Below, in pieces: positions 62,014-64,000 of a DNA stretch of 64,000 nucleotides. Each line of letters begins with the position of its first letter. The stretch's first letter is position 1. This DNA is from Butyrivibrio sp. (lineage in GTDB: Bacteria > Bacillota > Clostridia > Lachnospirales > Lachnospiraceae): the NCBI GenBank assembly GCA_016291375.1, contig JAEEXE010000005.1, positions 56,970-120,969 of the forward strand, written 5' to 3'. The notes beneath the pieces were generated by a model. The model was not told the origin of the DNA. It did not search any database and saw only the letters and a program-made list of their open reading frames with translations. The position numbers and the translations under genes were made by a program.

Positions 62014-62913
62014 TTATTCACAATCTTCGGAAGCATTTATCACCATGCTTGATACGCACCACTTATCAACAGAAGCCTGCCCCATTACGTTTACAAAATA
62101 AAGATCGTGAACACCTGAAAGGCTTGGGATTTCGTCTGCGATATAACACTTATACTCATCATTTGTGCCACTCACCATGATTTCATCCAAGCATTTTCCA
62201 TCGATTCCGCCGTCTCTTATCTCTATAACCGCCGGGCTGTTACTCTTAGCCAATACCATGAAAGAATTCGCTCCGAATTTCAAATCTACATTTTCAGATT
62301 TGAAATAATCACCTTCCTTAGAAAATGATACAACCTTTCTTCCGGCTTCTTCTGAAATTGCCGATTCTTCAAAGCCTGTTCCATTCTCCGCTTCTACATA
62401 GTTATATGGATCAACGGTTGAAGCGTCATCAGGGCCTTTTCCGAATGCCGTCCAATTATCTATTGAGCATGCACCGTGGGTACATACGAAATAGATCTCG
62501 TTTATACCGGAAAGACCATTTGTCGGAGCGGAACAAAGCTTATAATCGCCATGAGTTCCGTCTACTCTAAGTTTAGCGATAAGGCGACCGTCTATCTTTC
62601 CGCTTCTTACTTCAACAATTGAAGGCTCATCAGCCTTGTAGTTAATATCAATTCCTGATAATCCCTTATCAAAATCAACATCAATTATTCTGAAATAATC
62701 GCCTTCCTCAAGTGACATGACTTTTCTTCCGTCGGCCTCTGTGGACTCACATACCGAGCTTCCGAAGTTTGCTTCCGCTTCGACACCACCGTACGGATGT
62801 ATGCTGGGTCCGCGGTGTCCCCAGGGATCTCCTGCCGCCACCGTTGTGCACATCAGCATAAACGTGGCTCCTGCACATAAGATACTTGATACTACTCTTC
62901 CTTTTCTTTTCAC
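62014..62913 (-). CDS. secreted protein with two CBM6-like modules
   Basis: A 299-residue exported protein: signal peptide (about 1-27, TFMLMCTTVAAG), then two carbohydrate-binding modules of the CBM6 type (about 40-155 and 165-290). Each has the same order of motifs: VEAEANFG or VEAENGTG, GRKVMSLEEGDYFRI or GRKVVSFSKEGDYFKS, a central VEVRSGKIDGRLIA or IEIRDGGIDGKCLD and a final LSGINEIYFV or LSGVHDLYFV. No catalytic domain is present. CBM6 binds xylan, beta-glucan or cellulose. The start is GTG with SD AGGAGG. It lies 42 bp after a larger CBM protein with the same module type. Confidence 0.8.
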   Translation of the reverse strand: MKRKGRVVSSILCAGATFMLMCTTVAAGDPWGHRGPSIHPYGGVEAEANFGSSVCESTEADGRKVMSLEEGDYFRIIDVDFDKGLSGIDINYKADEPSIVEVRSGKIDGRLIAKLRVDGTHGDYKLCSAPTNGLSGINEIYFVCTHGACSIDNWTAFGKGPDDASTVDPYNYVEAENGTGFEESAISEEAGRKVVSFSKEGDYFKSENVDLKFGANSFMVLAKSNSPAVIEIRDGGIDGKCLDEIMVSGTNDEYKCYIADEIPSLSGVHDLYFVNVMGQASVDKWCVSSMVINASEDCE

Positions 62914-62955
62914 TTACTCTTTTACCTCCTATAAAGTGTTTTTATATACAATTGA

Positions 62956-64000
62956 TTACTCAATCATATAGCGAACCGTGTCCTCATTAAGAGTTCCTTC
63001 TCCTCTTATACCAAATTCAATTGTCTGTCCGGGAGCGATTGTTGTATTCCATCCCTGAGGAGTGATCACATAAAGATTGTCATCTTCTTCGATGTTTACA
63101 CACCAGCTGTCTTTTATGTTGATGTCAACTTTTCCCATTGTTATCTTCCAGCCTGTTTTCGGCTCATCGGAATTGTTGGTAAGCTTAAAGTTGACCTGAT
63201 AGCCTTCGCCACAATCGTTTATTGAACCCTCAAGCTCAAGCGCAGGCTTAGCAGGCTCTTCGGGCTGCTGTGGAGTTTCAGGCTCCTGCGGTTGTTCCGG
63301 TGTTTCGGGAACTTCCGGCTGCTCAGGAGTTTCAGGCATCTCCGGCTGTTCAGGTGTCTCGGAAACCTCCGGTTGCTGTGGTTCCTCAGGGTCAATCGGT
63401 TTGTCGTTGTTTCCCTTTGGCTTCGGAGCATTGTCGATTGCCCTCCAAGAATCGAAATCAACAGGGTTATTTACCGTGAAATACACATCATGCATTCCTG
63501 TGATATTGGATGTATATGCCATGCAAGTTCCAAATTCAGGCGTTCTGATCAGTGCTCTTGCAATAGGTTCGCTTTCGGGATCATCAAGATGAATCTCCAT
63601 TACCGTGTCGTAATATCTGGTTCTGGCAGTTATCTCTATGCCCTTAAGTCCCTTTGAAAACATAACATTTTTTAGTGAAACCATTTTCACTTCACTGATC
63701 GGCGAATATTCGGTACCATCTTTATCATAGAAGTTTCCGCCGTTTTCCATTGTCTCTGTTTCTACGATATCATAAGGATTAACGACTACGGGCGGCTTAT
63801 TAATGTCTGCTTCCGTAAGTGATTTCTTATCCTGTGTGCCATCTGCCTTCCAAGCATCGATGTAGCAAGTCCCCAGTGTACATACAAAGTAGACATTATT
63901 TTTCCCAAAGATATCCTCTGTCGGGCACGCATAGTTTGCATAGCTGCTCTTTTGGCTTATCTTAACATCGCCGAGCTTTCTTCCATCCGGCTTATCTCTT
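62956..64000 (-). CDS. secreted multi-CBM protein with C-terminal CBM2 (5' part outside window)
   Basis: The frame runs on past the window edge, so the N-terminus and any catalytic domain are missing. Seen in order: a CBM6-like module (to about 63795; VYFVCTLGTCYIDAW), a second CBM6-like module (about 63780-63430; VMFSKGLKGIEITARTRYYD, MHDVYFTVNNPVDFDSWRA), a Pro/Glu linker with repeated ETPEQPE units (about 63410-63250) and a CBM2-like module (about 63245-62960; GEGYQVNFKLTNNSDEPKTG, WNTTIAPGQTIEFGIRGEG). CBM2 binds cellulose or xylan. This is the architecture of a plant-cell-wall glycoside hydrolase or binding protein. It is followed at once by a CBM6-only protein. Confidence 0.82.
   Translation of the reverse strand, partial: RDKPDGRKLGDVKISQKSSYANYACPTEDIFGKNNVYFVCTLGTCYIDAWKADGTQDKKSLTEADINKPPVVVNPYDIVETETMENGGNFYDKDGTEYSPISEVKMVSLKNVMFSKGLKGIEITARTRYYDTVMEIHLDDPESEPIARALIRTPEFGTCMAYTSNITGMHDVYFTVNNPVDFDSWRAIDNAPKPKGNNDKPIDPEEPQQPEVSETPEQPEMPETPEQPEVPETPEQPQEPETPQQPEEPAKPALELEGSINDCGEGYQVNFKLTNNSDEPKTGWKITMGKVDINIKDSWCVNIEEDDNLYVITPQGWNTTIAPGQTIEFGIRGEGTLNEDTVRYMIE

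Noticed and set aside
63250..63410. Short tandem-like repeats, considered as a VNTR
   Set aside because: They code for ETPEQPE-type linker units between CBM modules, a normal feature of secreted glycan-binding proteins, with variable codons.

Overview
The window looks like chromosome of an anaerobic, plant-fibre-degrading Firmicute of the Lachnospiraceae, most like Butyrivibrio or Pseudobutyrivibrio. This is inferred from moderate GC, AGGAGG-type ribosome binding sites, a transketolase split into two genes, a GH9-type protein, secreted proteins with CBM6 and CBM2 modules, a clostridial-type pentulose kinase and many sugar-type ABC binding lipoproteins. No rRNA, tRNA, CRISPR array, phage or complete insertion sequence was seen. 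Most genes lie on the minus strand. The plus strand carries an Rrf2 regulator, the SRP RNA, a folate operon and an HtrA-like/yhaM pair.

Layout. 1-7.4 kb: start of a membrane-anchored MurF-type ligase with an alpha/beta hydrolase, a GH9-like lipoprotein with an altered active site, an aconitase-family hydratase, an orphan sugar-binding lipoprotein and tadA. 7.5-10.5 kb: Rrf2 regulator, SRP RNA with a textbook promoter, PucR-type regulator and a multi-sugar ABC ATPase (UgpC/MsmX type). 10.7-16.1 kb: YesL-family membrane protein, GNAT, lysophospholipase-like hydrolase, metG and map. 16.1-23.5 kb: a pentose block (rpe, split transketolase, araD, FGGY kinase) that follows closely on an 8-oxoguanine glycosylase, a membrane-anchored Mrr-like nuclease and a PfoR-type PTS IIC protein. 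23.6-28.9 kb: a LigB/MEMO-AMMECR1 fusion with its radical SAM partner, then divergently a tetrahydrofolate riboswitch with an SD-sequestering hairpin ahead of folT-folC, and a zinc-ribbon membrane protein.

28.9-45.9 kb is the most distinctive region. A GntR/UTRA regulator, an iron-type ABC importer and a cytoplasmic PHP-family (CehA/McbA) metallohydrolase with lectin-like modules form one operon. A strong terminator ends it, and directly downstream lies a 2401-residue surface protein carrying a closely related PHP domain, followed by YibE/F and SUFU-domain genes. I infer a two-stage, outside-then-inside system for a phosphodiester- or phosphoglycan-like nutrient. The ABC permease reading frame is broken at an exact T TTT TTG slippery heptamer.

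46-52.6 kb: a GNAT-RsgA fusion behind a leader peptide and terminator (probable ribosome-mediated attenuation), an XRE regulator with a desulfoferrodoxin-like C-terminus, a ZmaR-like GNAT, and two lipoproteins under a strong promoter with a perfect 21-bp palindrome. 52.7-64 kb: mutS2, an OmpR/PhoR-type two-component system, trmL and rlmD in one direction with two unusual intergenic elements; an HtrA-like membrane protein that seems to have lost its catalytic triad; yhaM; and two secreted CBM-rich proteins at the right edge.
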